Of a DNA stretch of 64,000 nt, positions 32,289-44,809 are shown in pieces. Below the pieces are notes generated by a model, which was not told the origin of the DNA, did not search any database, and was given only the letters and a program-made list of their open reading frames with translations. The stretch is from contig NC_030385.2 in assembly GCF_001625215.2 (NCBI RefSeq), forward strand, positions 1,791,135 to 1,855,134, in the 5' to 3' direction. Numbering within the stretch: position 1 is the first letter of the stretch; each line of letters starts with the position of its first letter. The translations under genes and the position numbers were made by a program. This DNA is from Daucus carota subsp. sativus (lineage: Eukaryota > Streptophyta > Magnoliopsida > Apiales > Apiaceae).

Positions 32289-34739
32289 TCACTGGCTGTT
32301 GTTACAAGCAAAACCTACTCTTTGCTTTTGAACCTCTGAAGGCAACTTCACGTCTGTGGCCAAACCAATCGCTTGAAGGAACCTCACAACATACCAGGTC
32401 GCATCGAGTTGCCACCATTCAAGTCCATGTCGAGCTGAATATTCAAAAGCATGGTGATTGTTATGCCAACCCTCTCCAAATGCAAGCACTGCCACCCACC
32501 TAAAGTAAATACAGTTGAACAGCAGCATTCATAAGAATTCAATAAATTTCATTACATTTAGATTACAAACAATTAAACAAGTACTACAAAGATAGCATAC
32601 CAATTGTTTCTGGACAGATCACCGGTGTTCCATGCTTGCTTTCCCCATACATGGCAAGCTGAGTTCACTAACCACGTTATGTGATACACCCATACTGTTC
32701 TTACTCCCTGCATTAGCGCAAAGTTCGACAAATATAAACATAAACAGATATAGAGATCAATGCATAAGTTTAGGCTTAGCTTCCATAAAATGAGACTCGT
32801 ATTGTTTCTATATAGTTAGAACATTTTCAGGAAGATGATATTATTTTTTTATCTTGAAACTTTTAACGGAAGGTAGTAATTATTTTCTACGGAGGTGAAT
32901 TGCATACTAGTCAAGTACTGGAGTCTGGACTGTAGGTCTAGCACAATAAAGGGTTACATTTTTGTTTGAATTTAAATAAAACATTTGACCTTTGGGACTT
33001 TGAAAAATCTCCTAGATAAGTGGTGTTGGAGAATGGAGATAGAGCACAACGATCCACATGATAATATATGGGCCAGGGCCAGCCACACAGTACTTCCATG
33101 GTCACTTGTTTCAGTTGTGTGGTCTACTAGATGAATGGTTAAAGATGATGCTAATTTCGGCAATATATAAATATCAACTACTATATTCATTAGCATTCAA
33201 ATGAAAGGGATATCCAATAAAGTCATGTTCAACTAAACACCAGACATAAATCGTTTTAAAGAATAGTACAATTCTACAAATCACCTATCACAGATAACAG
33301 TGTACATATCAGCAGTCATATTAGTATAAATCACTGAAGACTAAACCATTTGATTTTACAATTGATGGTTACAGTGAGGAGTTAGTTTTCACTTTTCATT
33401 AAACTGTCTTTCATTTGAATACAAATTAGACACACACACATACAATTTCCAAGAAAAAAACAAATCAAAATGAAAATTTCAAGATTTGGAAGCAAATATA
33501 GAGTGAAAAAGAGAAAGATGGATTTTACCATTCCCCAAACAAGAAAGGGAAATCCTCCCAAAGCATACAACAGAGCTGCAAGTGCAACAGGATGAAATGC
33601 ATATGTTTTCTCAAGGAACTTATAAAATGGCTGTTTCTCTAAATCTGATGCATTGTTTGGACCTCCACACTGCGAAAATTTCATCGCAAACATCAGCATT
33701 AACATCAAACACTTCCTTACACTAAACAAACATACATAAACCGAGTCATACCCTCTTCACAATAGTCTTGTTATCAAAGAACCAGCTCATGTGACTATAC
33801 CAAAACCCTTCATAGGGACTATGGGGGTCCCTCTCAGAATCACAAAACTGATGGTGATACCTATGAGTACTCACCCAATCAATTGGATGCCCCTGCAATT
33901 CATAACCCAAAATTTCAGTGTACTTAAACATGAAGATTCAATCTTTAGCCAAAAGAAAAAATCAATCTTCAAACCACAAAAACACTATTTCGCCCGGAAA
34001 ATCAATGTTCCCAAAAAATTCAATCTTTAACCAGAAAAACACAATTCCACCCAGAAAATCAATGTTCTTGAACAAAAAGACTAAATCTTTAACTATAAAA
34101 ACACAATTCAACCTAAAAAATCAATGTTCTTGACCAAAAAATTCAATCTTTAACCACAAACACAATTGCAACAATGACAATCAATCAAGAATCAAACTTT
34201 ACCTGAAGTGCTTGAGCTCCACAATAAGCAAACAAGTATTCAAGCCATTTGGGAAGTTTAAAAGCTCTATGAGAAAGATTCCTATGAAAAGAAAGGGTAA
34301 TCCCCAGCAGCCCAGTAACCAGATACAACCCAAATGCCACTCCAACAGCAGCCCAATTAACCACAAACGGTGCAAACAAAGACAGAACATGCATGGACCC
34401 GACCACTGAAATAGTTATTACATCCATTGAACTCCATTGTCTTCCCCAATACACATTCCTCCTCCTCTTCACCACTACATCAGACAAGAAAATCTTCCCA
34501 AAATTACCCTCCTCCTCTCCACTCTCCGGCACAGAAATCGATGCAGCCTTGACAACTGGACTCACCCATTTGCCAATACTACTCCAAGCGCTTGAAAAGG
34601 CCACAATTTTCACATTAGCACAATGTGGCAATCTTGTAATTTCAAGGGTTCTTGAGGGCACAAATTTGGTGAGTTTAGGGTGGCGTAGAGCTGAGAATTG
34701 GATGGGTTTAGTCCCGGGTAATGGTGCTACCATAACCAT
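32289..34739 (-). CDS. FAD5: Chloroplast acyl-lipid desaturase, palmitoyl-MGDG delta-7 type (FAD5/ADS3)
   Basis: Five exons, 34739-34203, 33892-33752, 33669-33529, 32707-32601 and 32499-32289, join in frame to 378 aa with GT...AG introns. The three histidine boxes of membrane desaturases are present: HRNLSH (152-157), HRYHH (189-193) and HNNHH within EGWHNNHH (321-325). They hold the di-iron centre. The first about 70 residues are Ser/Lys/Arg-rich with few acidic residues, as in a plastid transit peptide. Hydrophobic segments flank the first box (about residues 106-150) and occur near 250-272. Plastid members of the ADS family put a double bond in 16:0 on monogalactosyldiacylglycerol; sequence alone cannot separate delta-7 from delta-9 regioselectivity. 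No defect seen. Confidence 0.93.
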
Positions 34740-35521
34740 TTAGGGAAAACTTTAGAGGGCTGGTTTAAGTTGTTTGATAAAATTTACTCACATTTATGTA
34801 CTTACAAAAAATGTGAGTGTATATTTTTGAATGCATTTAATGGTGTGTATTAGGCCAGATGGTCTTGCAAAATTGAAGAGAGAGGGCCAAGGCGGTGAGG
34901 AGTTGATAAGGCTATGACATAATATTTGTTACAAGTCTGATCTTTTGATTTCTTTTGGATAGGTGTTGGCCTTGTTGCCCACTTGATTTCATTTTTTTCT
35001 TTTGTTTTTGTTAGCTTGGCTTAGCATTTGGGTGGGTCACTGGGCGTCTTTTATTGGATCCGGGTCCAGTCCATAGAGATATATATAATATATTAGGCCA
35101 AATTTCACAATTTGCTTTCAAATGTGCTATTCCAACTTCATTTTTAATTTTTTTTTAAAAAAAAACTTCATTTTTAACTTGTATCAGGCAGTGTTACAGA
35201 AATATTAAATCGGACCAAATCATTGAATATGAATTTAGGATTAAATAAAAATTGAAGATTAATAATTGAAAATTGGATATAATTTTAATATTAAAATATT
35301 ATTTAATAGTTTGTTATTAGGGTCATCTTCCAGAGGAACCATTAGGGAGAGAACCCTTAGAACCATTATCTTATTTCTATTATTAGTTAGAGTTCGGCAG
35401 GAGAACTTCAAATGAAAAAAATATCATTGAGGGTTCTGCAACAGAACTTCAAATGAAAAAAATGTCTTATTTATGTATCATATTTTAAAATTACTTTTTT
35501 TTTTTGATGAGCCATAAAATA
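34740..35521. other. Desaturase upstream region, partly duplicated elsewhere
   Basis: The presumed FAD5 promoter. 34908-35060 is clearly related to 54800-54965 (shared block GGCTATGACATAATATTTGT and CACTTGATTTCATTTTTT). No gene. Confidence 0.6.
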
Positions 35522-35523
35522 TA

Positions 35524-35782
35524 CTCCCTCCGTTTCTTTTTTCTTTTCTTGTTTGTGATGTCGGTACTGTTCATAACATGAGACAAATTACTAATTTACA
35601 TCTAATCTATAAAACTAAATATAGTCATGAGTGATCTTGTTAGATTCGTGTTCACAAGTACTTTAATACATTGAAGTTTTTAAATTTAATGCTACTACGA
35701 AAGGAAAGATATTAACGATCAAAAGTGTGTATTGACAAATGTGAAAAGTACAAACAGGAAAAGTATTTAGAGACGGAGGGAG
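35524..35782. mobile_element. Stowaway-like MITE, copy 2 of a family
   Basis: Ends CTCCCTCCGTTTC and GAGACGGAGGGAG, flanked by TA. Same family as 24447-24704, with scattered substitutions. Confidence 0.88.
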
Positions 35783-35955
35783 TATTAATTAACAACGGAT
35801 ACAAAGAGAGAAAGGGGTCCCCTACTCCCCTACCCTTTTAGACAAAATGTGAAGCTCAACTTCACAGCCTTAATAAACCGGGGACTTGAAAGATTGCATG
35901 CAAGCATACTAATTCATACCAGAAGTGACACTAGACTTGTCCTGCTAGACTTAAC

Positions 35956-36770
35956 CTAAAACCCTGAACCACTACCACCGAAATGAACTCTTTCTTTTCC
36001 TTTATTGGCAACAACACGAGCCCTATTCTGAATAGTACTAGTGTTTTCCCTGATGACTATCCCGGATCTTTTCTGCGCAACCTGTGACACTTGAAGCTCC
36101 CCTTGCTCATCTTCAATGATGATTGTTTCTGAAGTTTTATTTACTTCTTGCTTTGCATCAACAGTGACAACTTCTCCCATCCCATGATTCGGCTGAATGA
36201 TAAGCATTTCTCTATGAGGTCTAAAAACCCGCATTGATGTCCGCTGTTCACGTATTGCAGATATAGGAGAAGGCATGTCAACCAGATTCTCACGGTTATA
36301 GAGCGCATATCTCGACAGAATGAAAGCAGCTTCATTTCTTGTGCTAAAAATCGATCTCAGCTCACATTCCCAGCTAGGATTCATGTCCGCCCTTGGTTTG
36401 TTAAACTGATACCTCAGCCTATTGATATGGTGCAGCACCTCGAAGAGTTCATCCGCTTCAATCACTTCCTACTCCTCATCTTGATGTCTGAAGATATGAA
36501 ACGCAAGAACATTTTCAGATTCCACAATCACCTTCAGAATTTGCTTGTCAAATGCCCATTTCATAGCGATATGAATCGCCCAAAGATGAGCTTGGATCTC
36601 ATTAGCTCCACGCAGCGGCCCATGATGTCATGAACATAGGCTGCTTCATAGTTTCTAGCTATTATGTGCCAATGGTATTAGAATTGCCATTCTCCAACGG
36701 ATTGACAGGTGATGAGCCATGCACATTTATTTTGATAACACCTTTTGGAAGAAGTTTTTACACCGGATTC
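35956..36770 (-). pseudogene. RNase H-like (RVT_3 type) pseudogene with extra C-terminal tail
   Basis: On the minus strand the start resembles the plant RNase H domain opening (PPKGVIKINVHGSS, where the catalytic Asp is normally found in the NVDG position and here is His). It continues after a frame break as ANEIQAHLWAIHIAMKWAF, meets an in-frame TAG, then resumes at 36465 as a 169-codon frame to 35956. The last about 100 residues are a polar tail with no domain that I know. Frame breaks and a stop near 36640-36740 mark it as decayed. It is probably a piece of a LINE or a LINE-derived RNase H gene. Confidence 0.6.
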
Positions 36771-37076
36771 ATGTTTGCCAGTATGTGAAAGCTTGAATAT
36801 TGAAGGGAGGTGGAGCAATATGAGAGCTTAAAGGAGCCCTCTGTATGATCTATTATATATGAATGGGATGTTTCGATTTGATTTTTCCCACACATAGGAA
36901 AATAGCTGCTCCTAGTGAATTTTGTTCCCTGCATGTATGACTTACTCTTGGGACTAATAAAAAGGGCTGCTGTTGCTTACTGGCCTGTGTAAGCATGCAC
37001 CTTGGAATTCCAAGTTGAATAACAACTTCTGGCTGACATTTATAAATCTGTCAATCAATTTCTTTTGTAGATGCAT
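36771..37076. other. Sequence between two RNase H remnants
   Basis: No ORF of note. It may be 3' UTR of the adjacent LINE. Confidence 0.4.
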
Positions 37077-40000
37077 TTATATCCAACCTTTAATTATATA
37101 GGTTTTGAACAAGCCCGCTTTAGCCAGTCCATTAGCTTCGGAGTTATATTCTCGGCCCATATATTTGAAGTTCATTGCTCCCAATAAATCACGGCTCATG
37201 CCACTTAGATCCAGTTCCTGCCAAGATTTTTGTTGTTTTATTTCTTTAAGCCTGTGCACCACTTCTCTGGAGTCACTGCATATACAAATATTTTGCCAAC
37301 TCCTCTTACTCTCCAGAAGTGATGAAAACATGAATTTAGCAGCCTCCCATTCTGCTTCGTAGTTGTTATTTACTTTAGCAGGACCAAAAAATATAAATTG
37401 CAAATTTCCTTCCGCATTCTTCAAGCACCCTCCACTCCCTGCCTTATTTTTATGAATAAAAGCACCATCCACCATGCCTATATATTCATAATTTTTTTTG
37501 AAATTCTCTCCACATATCATCTTTTTTCTGCAACCATCTTCTTCTAATTACCTGTTGTGGGCATATTTTCCAGTCGACCCAAACGTTGTCTTCCACCAGA
37601 TAATTTGACAGTAACCATCTATACATGCAAACTTTGATAGAATTTACTATCTTTTCCTTTGTAGTGAGCCTCTGACTAAATACCTTATTAATCCTGGAAA
37701 TCCATATGTGCCATAAACTTTCTGCAACAACTAACTTCCAAGACTTATTCAAGATAGAATCATCCATTAGCGAGAATAGATTTCTTAGAGAAAAGTTCGC
37801 AGATGCAAACTTATATACAGGAATATTCCACCAATCTGAAATTTCTTGCCATACCCATCTAGCTAGCACACAATCCTTCATCAAATGAGGTAAATTTTTT
37901 TCATTTTCTTCACACCATCCACATCGTGTATCAAAGTTGTTAACATATAATCTGTTCCTTGAAAACAACTTTACCGAAAGGACACCATGTTCCACCTTGC
38001 ACAAAAATAATCTCACCTTGTGCGCTTTGAGCTTCTAGATTTTATTCCATATTAACTCCTTACCATTCGATCTGCTTAGTAGCTTATACCCTTCAGCTAC
38101 GTTATACTCCTTACCTGAGTTACTCCAAATTAAGTGATCATCTTGAGTAGTTAAACTTATACCTTCCAATGTATGTTCTAGTCTACCCCACTCTTCCTCC
38201 TCCCATGCTCGTAACCTTCTCTTCCGAGCAGATTCCAACCTGCACTCACCCTTGCGCCACCTTTCCACCATGTCATTAACATTTGTCCATTTGAAATTTG
38301 ACAAGGCATATAATCTTGCAAAAGCTGTTTTTAAAGGAACTCCACCTACCCAAGAATCTTTCCAAAACAGAGCCTTTTTCCCATTATATACTCTCTAAAC
38401 AAAATGATTCCAATTTGAGTTTGTGATATTTGAATCTTGTGCTAAGCTACAGACCTGCTTAAAGAACGTTGACATTTTTTGTGTTCTGTCGACCTCTTCT
38501 AAATTCACCCAGACCTAGCTACCATATTTTCCTTTAAGAATCATGTTCCACAGCTTAAATCTTTCTGAGTAATATCTACTCCACCATTTGAGCGGGAAGG
38601 GCTTGTTTCTTTCTTCTAATGACTTTAATCCTAACCCTCCTTCATCCTTCGCCGAGCAAATTTTTCCCCATGCAACCGTATGCATTTTATTTATAACCTC
38701 TCCATTTGTATTTGTTTAATTCCACAAAAATCTTCTTCTTATTTTGTCAATGTCACTAATTACCGTCTTCGGAATCTTGTGAAAGCTCATCCAGTATGTT
38801 GGCAAGCTGTCAAGAGTAGCCTTTAACAAAACTAGTCTACCCGCCATAGATATTGATCTGCTTTTCCAACTGGCAAGTTTGTTTTTAAACTTCAGCGTTA
38901 GAGGATTCCAGTATCTTACAGAACTAGGTGATTTTAACACCTCCATTCCCAGATATTCAAAGCTGTCACCACCAACTTTGCAACCCAATATATTTGCCCA
39001 GCTTCTAACCTCCTCCTGATTCTGACCAATGCCATATAATTGTTGGGGATCCGTTCACCAAAACAGACGTTTTTGAAGTATTGAAAATTTTCCTGATCCA
39101 ATTAATCCAGTCATCCCTAAAATTCAATTTCTCTAGCAGCTGAAATAAAAACCTCCAATCAACCGAATCAAATGCTTTTTCAAAATCAATTTTCAATATT
39201 AACCCATCACTTTGTCCTGATTTGATGTTAATAATCTCTCTCACTATTAAAATCCCATCCGAAATAAACCTAACCTTTATAAATCCTGTTTGGGCTTCCG
39301 AAATCAATGAGTACATAACCTTGCTAAGTTTGGTGACTAACATCTTAGTAAGAAGCTTCATGCTAGAATTTATAAGACTAATCGGTATGTATTCTTTCAA
39401 GTATTTCGGGAATCACATTTAGGAATAAGGCAGATGAAAGATGAATTCATACCTCCCGGCAAAGTACCATGTTTCTGAAATTTGAGTAAACACGCCGACA
39501 ATTCTGTTCTTATAAAACTCCACATTTTCTTTAAAGCACCCATGCTGAAGCCATCCAGGCCAGGCTCCTTATCCGATGGACTCTGTTTCAAAGCCTGTTC
39601 CAGCTCCTCCACAGAGAATGAAGAAGAAAGCCGATCTGCCTCCTCTTGCATTAAACGATTATCAAGCAAAGAATCCAGATTGAAGATAGGTGCATTGAAC
39701 CTCTGTTTGAAGAAATCACAGAAATGATTATAGAAAGCATCTTGCAGGTGATCCCTTACATGTACCCATCTATCCTTCCAATAAACACCTAAGATTTTGT
39801 TTTTACTCCAATTCTAATTCATCACACTGTGAAAAAATTTAGAATTCTCATCACCTTTGATCTCCCATTGGATTCGGGATTTTTGCCTCAACATACTAGC
39901 TCTTTCTTCATATAGTTTGAATAAATTCAAATTCAAACAATTAATTTCCTCTTCACCATGACCCTCCTCCTCCAACTGGAATTGTTCTTTCTCCATTAAT

Positions 40001-40787
40001 TCTATTCGTGCATTGATATCTCTATTAATGTCTTTGTTCCATTTTCTGATGTTGTTTCGAACTATCCTAAGTTTGTTTGTGATGTTGCTCTCCTCTTTTT
40101 CCCACACTTCTTTAACCATATCCAGCAGCACTGAGTTATCTAGCCAAATGTCAAAAACTTTGAACGGTTTTGGCCCCCATTTTTCATCATCTGTCCATAG
40201 AAAAATTGCTCTATGATCCGATATTTTACGCTCCAGGACCTTTACAATCCAATCCCCTTTCTCAGCCAAACTCCATGAAATTAAAGCCCGGTCTAATCTA
40301 CTCCTCCGACTTTTAGTTCCACACCAGGTGAAAACTGAATTTTGACCATTACTCCCTCTGTCCCAGTTTAACTGATGTTTGACTTTTTAACACGTATGTT
40401 GAGGTGTAAAAAAACAATACCTACACTCAATAAAATAATACAATTCTTATATCAAATAAAAGTTTAGGTTCTAAACTTTTGTTTGATATAAATTTTATAA
40501 AAAATAATTATGTTTAGATGTGATTTTTTTAACACCTTAAAATACGTGTAAAAAAGTCAAAAGCAGTTAAAATAGGACGGAGGGAGTAACATCCACCAGG
40601 GCATTTAAACTAATGAATTCGGAGAAGGCTTTCGAATCCTGAATGTATATTCACAGTTCTGCCTTTCCGTATTGTCCCTGACACAGTTAAAATCTCCAAT
40701 AAGAGCTATACCCTCATCTCCTACCGACTCTAAAATTGTTGTCAACTCATTCCATAATTGCCTTTTAGCATTGAACACACGTAACAA
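37077..40787 (-). mobile_element. L1-type LINE, 5'-truncated and internally deleted
   Basis: Broken ORF2 pieces run down the minus strand: an endonuclease remnant containing GDFNCVR (40787-40605), an endonuclease end/linker (40269-39814), reverse transcriptase start with PGLDGFSMGALKK (39669-39397), RT core with EAQTGFI and DFEKAFDSVDW (39400-39005), RT thumb with FEYLGMEV (38988-38716), a zf-RVT domain with CGWCEENEKNLPHLMKDC (38304-37486) and a terminal RNase H (37520-37077). Between NGSPT (about 39040) and IGQNQEEVRSWA (about 39020) about 100 codons, including the catalytic YADD box, are missing. The endonuclease lacks its start. Stops and frameshifts separate most pieces. It cannot be active. 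Confidence 0.9.
40352..40586. mobile_element. Stowaway-like MITE inside the LINE
   Basis: Ends CTCCCTCTGTCCCAGTTTAA and TTAAAATAGGACGGAGGGAG, flanked by TA (40350-40351, 40587-40588). It splits the endonuclease remnant, so it arrived after the LINE. Confidence 0.88.
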
Positions 40788-40789
40788 TT

Positions 40790-41403
40790 AAAAAAAATGT
40801 ATTTCCTGAAAATTTATGAAGAATATAGATTTCCGTAGTCGAACTTTAGTGGTTCTATTGTTCAATTTTAATTTTCTCTTTAGCGCGACCCTTTGTTATT
40901 ATTATTTATTGACAAATATATAATTATTATGTCGTAAATTCTACAAGTATTTATACGTAAAGTAATATAGTACTTTAATTTTAATTAATTATTATATACA
41001 CTTCGACTAAGAACAATTATAAGGATTAATCACATCGAAAAAGCACCGGCCATTTTTCAGGACTAATAGGGAATTCACCAATTAAAGTTGAAAACAATTT
41101 ATAATTGTTTTGACTAATTTGAAAGTAAAATATTTATAGTAATCATTCATAATTTGTTTGAATATGAAAAGTCGTTTTTTTTGACTCATTAAAATTTAAA
41201 ATTATTTATAACTTCATTCTTAATTAATTTTAGGATAGTGCTTCTTATATCATAAATTTAGAATGGTAAATAAGTGTCAAATTTTTCAAGAGTCAAATGT
41301 GTCCACCTATCCCTCGCTAGATTTGCTCTAAGCACTAGCCGGCCTTGGCAGTTGGCACTACTCTGCTCCATTTGGTGGTTCTCTTTGTAAGTTTTTCGCA
41401 AAT
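40790..41403. repeat. Duplicated intergenic segment, copy A
   Basis: Parts resemble 55785-55900, and 41310-41406 closely matches 57655-57731 (shared TCCATTTGGTGGTTCT and GTAAGTTTTTCGCAAATGAT). No gene. Confidence 0.7.
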
Positions 41404-42836
41404 GATCACTACGCCATATATGAGCTATGGCAATGGTTTGATCATTGGTGTTGCAATGTTATGTTGCATTAGAGGCACTAATCCATACCTACCGCAACGA
41501 TAATCATTCATGTCCATTTGATGTTGCGATAGCCAAAACTATGTGTTGCATAGAGTATTTGTAGAATAATTATTTATAATATGATAATAAAATTTAAAGC
41601 TAAAATACTTTTAAATTATTAATTAATAAGATATAATATATTAAACATGAAAGAACTAAATATTGAAATACAATATAATATACATGTGAAAACACTGAAT
41701 TCTTAAATAATATTAATTTCATTATAATAAATTTTTAATGTAATTAATTATAATAAAGATAATAACTTTGAAACTAATTGATTATTAAGAAAATAATGAC
41801 ATTGAAATTTATATTTTTTTAAAATAAAATTGTTATTTTTAAAATATCAAAGAAATTGGAAATGATATTTAAGATGAATCCTTCGTATTAGCAAGACAAT
41901 AAAAAAAAATCGAAACAAAGCTCTGCGTGAAAAATTAAGAGCGGCAAAACTCCCGCTTTTGTTTCACCCACCTCATATCATTTCAGCCCCCACACACATT
42001 TTTGTCCACACACACTCACCTCACTCACCTTCTATAATCACCGGTGTCTTCAAACTCAGCTCTTCGACGATTGGGTAACTTTTGGGGACAACTGAATCGA
42101 GTTCTCTCTCAATCGATTTCATCGTTATTAGGGTTTTGGTTTCAGGTCTTCAATCGCAGGCTTTGATTCAAAGCTTCTTCATTGAATGGAACTAGGGCTT
42201 TAGATTCATATTGCCTTGTAATTTATTTGAAAGATTTGAATTAGGGATTTCATTTTAGTTATGTTAATTTGTGTCTCGTTTGTTTCAGGACTTCAATTAA
42301 ATTAGGGATCCACTCCAACATGAATGGCTTGAGTCGAATTAGGGCTTTTCACTTCAATTGGGGCTTCGAATTCTTGGATTGTGATTTAAGGTGTACTCCC
42401 TTCATATTTCTTTTTATTTGTGTGTATGTATACTCGAGTTCAGCGTTTCCAGATTTTCTTTTGGGATCAATAGTTTAGAGTTTGTATCTGGCAATTGAAT
42501 TTCAATTGGAATCTCTATGATGGCCTTTTGATATATGTATGTATATTCATGTGCGTATTTTGCTGAAACTTGATCTAGCCATTACCAAGTCTAATTTGAT
42601 GCTCTGTATTTTATTCGTTTCTCGGGATTATTTTTTTTTGGATGTAAAATGATCTGTGTTTTCACGAGTTGTTTTTATATTGAATTATACTGGAATTGGT
42701 TCTTGGCTAGTTATTTTGGGGGACTGTGACCTCATAACTTGATGTATTTCTATAGCCGGTCCTATATATCATTGCTTTAGTTTCACCGTAATAGTTCATT
42801 TTCGTTTCCTAGTGTAACCATATGTTGACTATTCAG

Positions 42837-42970
42837 ATAACATCCCTGCTGTTGGTATGGCAATGGAGGGTGCGACTATGTCAAAAAACCTGAATTCTTA
42901 CTGAAGTCTATTCCAAATATTAGCATATTTGATCCCAAAGTAAAGCTTCCAGTGAAGAAATTCTATGAAG
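42837..42970 (+). pseudogene. Captured exon of phosphoinositide-specific phospholipase C (linker before C2)
   Basis: An ATTCAG acceptor precedes, and AAG|GTAAGAG follows. The frame reads NGGCDYVKKPEFLLKS and then FDPKVKLPVKKF, the conserved plant PI-PLC segment joining the Y domain to the C2 domain. It lacks catalytic X and Y domains, so it is only a fragment. Confidence 0.85.
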
Positions 42971-43051
42971 GTAAGAGAGCATATTAAGCCAGCTTCATCC
43001 ATCATTTCTTTTCTACAACCAGTAAACACTTTCCAATGATCACAACATATG

Positions 43052-43135
43052 AAAGTATATACTGGTGATGGTTGGCATTTGGATTTAAAAAGTACTAACT
43101 TTGATGCATATTCCCGACCAGATTTTTATACTAAG
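43052..43135 (+). pseudogene. Captured next exon of the same PI-PLC (start of C2 domain)
   Basis: The frame reads KVYTGDGWHLDLK and then TNFDAYSRPDFYTK, the start of the plant PI-PLC C2 domain. It ends AAG|GTAATT. Order and spacing to the upstream exon suggest that a genomic piece with its intron was captured. Confidence 0.85.
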
Positions 43136-43360
43136 GTAATTCCTTACTCGCTTTAAGGCTTGGCTGCAGATACAGCTCCTGGTAATTATATAAAACTTTC
43201 TCAGCATTAACTACCTGAAAATATTGTGCTAAAGGAGAAGAAGCTAATCTGAAACCATCCTATTAAATGAGAGAATCAGAATCTGGCATAAATTAGGACA
43301 TTTAAATTTGTTAGAACTGTTATCATAACTTAACATTGTCCAAGCTAATCAATTGGTAAC

Positions 43361-43412
43361 ATGGGAGATGTTATTGAGATTGATACATGGGTTGATGCAT
43401 CAGCAAAAAATG
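43361..43412 (+). pseudogene. Captured fragment of acyl-ACP thioesterase (FATB type)
   Basis: The frame reads MGDVIEIDTWVDASAKNG and ends at AATG|GTATGTG. This is the conserved GDVVEVDTW...GKNG core of plant FATB thioesterases. Only 17 codons are recognisable, so the assignment rests on one motif. Confidence 0.7.
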
Positions 43413-43685
43413 GTATGTGTTATAAATCGAACACGAGCTTTGAGAATTGAATGAAATATAAAATTTCAAATACGAACTTCTATTGATGCGGGACTCTTAC
43501 TATAGTCAGGACTCGGGAGGCTGCATTAGCAATATAAACTAACAGACTTCCCTAGCAACTTATAGTTTCATTTGTTTATATCTCTACAAGGCATCTGGCG
43601 TTTGTTTATATTTCTATCTTTGTCTTAACGATTAGATTTGTATGATTATGTTCATAACACATATCACTTAAATATGGCATTTCAG

Positions 43686-43760
43686 GTTTCATATCTCTTC
43701 AGAAATCCAGAAGTTTTGGACATGGTTACATTCAAGGTGCCACTTATTCTTCAGCTGTTA
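43686..43760 (+). pseudogene. Captured fragment of plastidic type I signal peptidase
   Basis: A TTTCAG acceptor is followed by VSYLFRNPEVLDMVTFKVP and LILQL. This matches the KVSY.FR.PE..DIVIFK.PPILQ region of thylakoidal processing peptidase. Catalytic Ser and Lys regions are absent. Confidence 0.7.
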
Positions 43761-44444
43761 GTGGAAGAGTGAAGATATTTTGTTTATTGAAAGAAAAATG
43801 AAGTGTTGTGCAAAGTTGTGAGTGACTAAAGTTGTGAGGCGATAAACTGATTTGGTAGCTGCTTTGATTTGATTCCATTTGGTAGTTACTTTTGTTTGTA
43901 TCAAAGAATAGTTTATTGAGATGTTTAACATTTAAAGTGTATATTTTCAACTCCTTTCGGTAAATAATGTTGCTTTCGATTAATAAAATGGGGCAGCTGC
44001 TGTAGTAAAATGTTTGAAAGTTATATTTAATGTTGCAATAGTACATACTCATATATGTTGCTATGGGACTGACACATGGCAGTCAGTAGGCGACACGTGG
44101 CACTTTGGGCTCACATGTGGGATCCACGTGGACCCTAAAAATGGGACTTACAAGAGGGACCCACATGTGGGTCCCACTATTTTTTTAAAATCAAAAGGTC
44201 TAATGTAACATAATATATTTGTTCCTATAGGGTCGTCAGATGTTGCAATAGCACGTTTATTGTAACATAAAAAGCCGTGTTGCAGTAGCTTACCTAAATG
44301 TTGCAATAGAAGCCTAAGGCAGCATGCAAAAGTGCAACTTAAATTTTATGTTGCAATAGCCCTTTTTCGGGCTATGGCAACATATTTTGGGGTTATGGCA
44401 TCATTTTTTTGATGTTGTCGTAGGCCATATATGGCGTAGTGGAT

Positions 44445-44679
44445 TGACAATGGGTTTTTCATTTTTGTAAGAAATCGTCGGCACTGTTGTGTAACTGAGG
44501 AAGCCATATTGTGTTGATTTTGATTGTTTAACCCAGTATCAGTGCTTGTTAACTGTTTTAGTTGTCAAGGTCATACAGTGTCTTTTCTTTTGTAGTATCA
44601 TAAAAATGATTCTGCACTTAATTAGCACACACCAACTTTTTATTATCACGAAACTGAAATCACTTAAAATCCACACGCA
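44445..44679. other. GST 3' flank, copy A
   Basis: Continues the duplicated segment after the CACTA element and corresponds to 57732-57930 of copy B. No gene. Confidence 0.7.
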
Positions 44680-44754
44680 CTAGGCTTGCTGCATGGCCTG
44701 AAACTTGGAGATTAGCTTGTCCCTCGGAGGCATGCTTTCTTTTATCACCGGAAA
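44680..44754 (-). pseudogene. GST fragment: last 22 codons only
   Basis: On the minus strand the frame reads VIKESMPPRDKLISKFQAMQ and stops at TAG, the same C-terminus as the complete gene at 57932-58948. Homology ends abruptly after 44754, marking a duplication or deletion breakpoint. The rest of the gene is absent. Confidence 0.9.
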
Positions 44755-44809
44755 CCGAACTAATTAGCAATTGTTGTGTTAATGATTTATAGAATCACAG
44801 TGTTGCTAC

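Larger units (their letters stand above)
41407..44441 (+). mobile_element. CACTA transposon, non-autonomous, carrying host gene fragments
   Basis: Perfect 16-bp inverted ends (CACTACGCCATATATG) are flanked by the 3-bp duplication GAT (41404-41406 and 44442-44444), the CACTA signature. Subterminal copies of TGTTGCAATAG and close variants occur at both ends, as expected for transposase binding sites. The 3035-bp element has no transposase. Its interior carries exon fragments of three host genes, all in the same direction. The paralogous empty site at 57721-57740 reads straight through (GCAAATGATTGGCAATGGG), confirming both borders. Confidence 0.95.
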
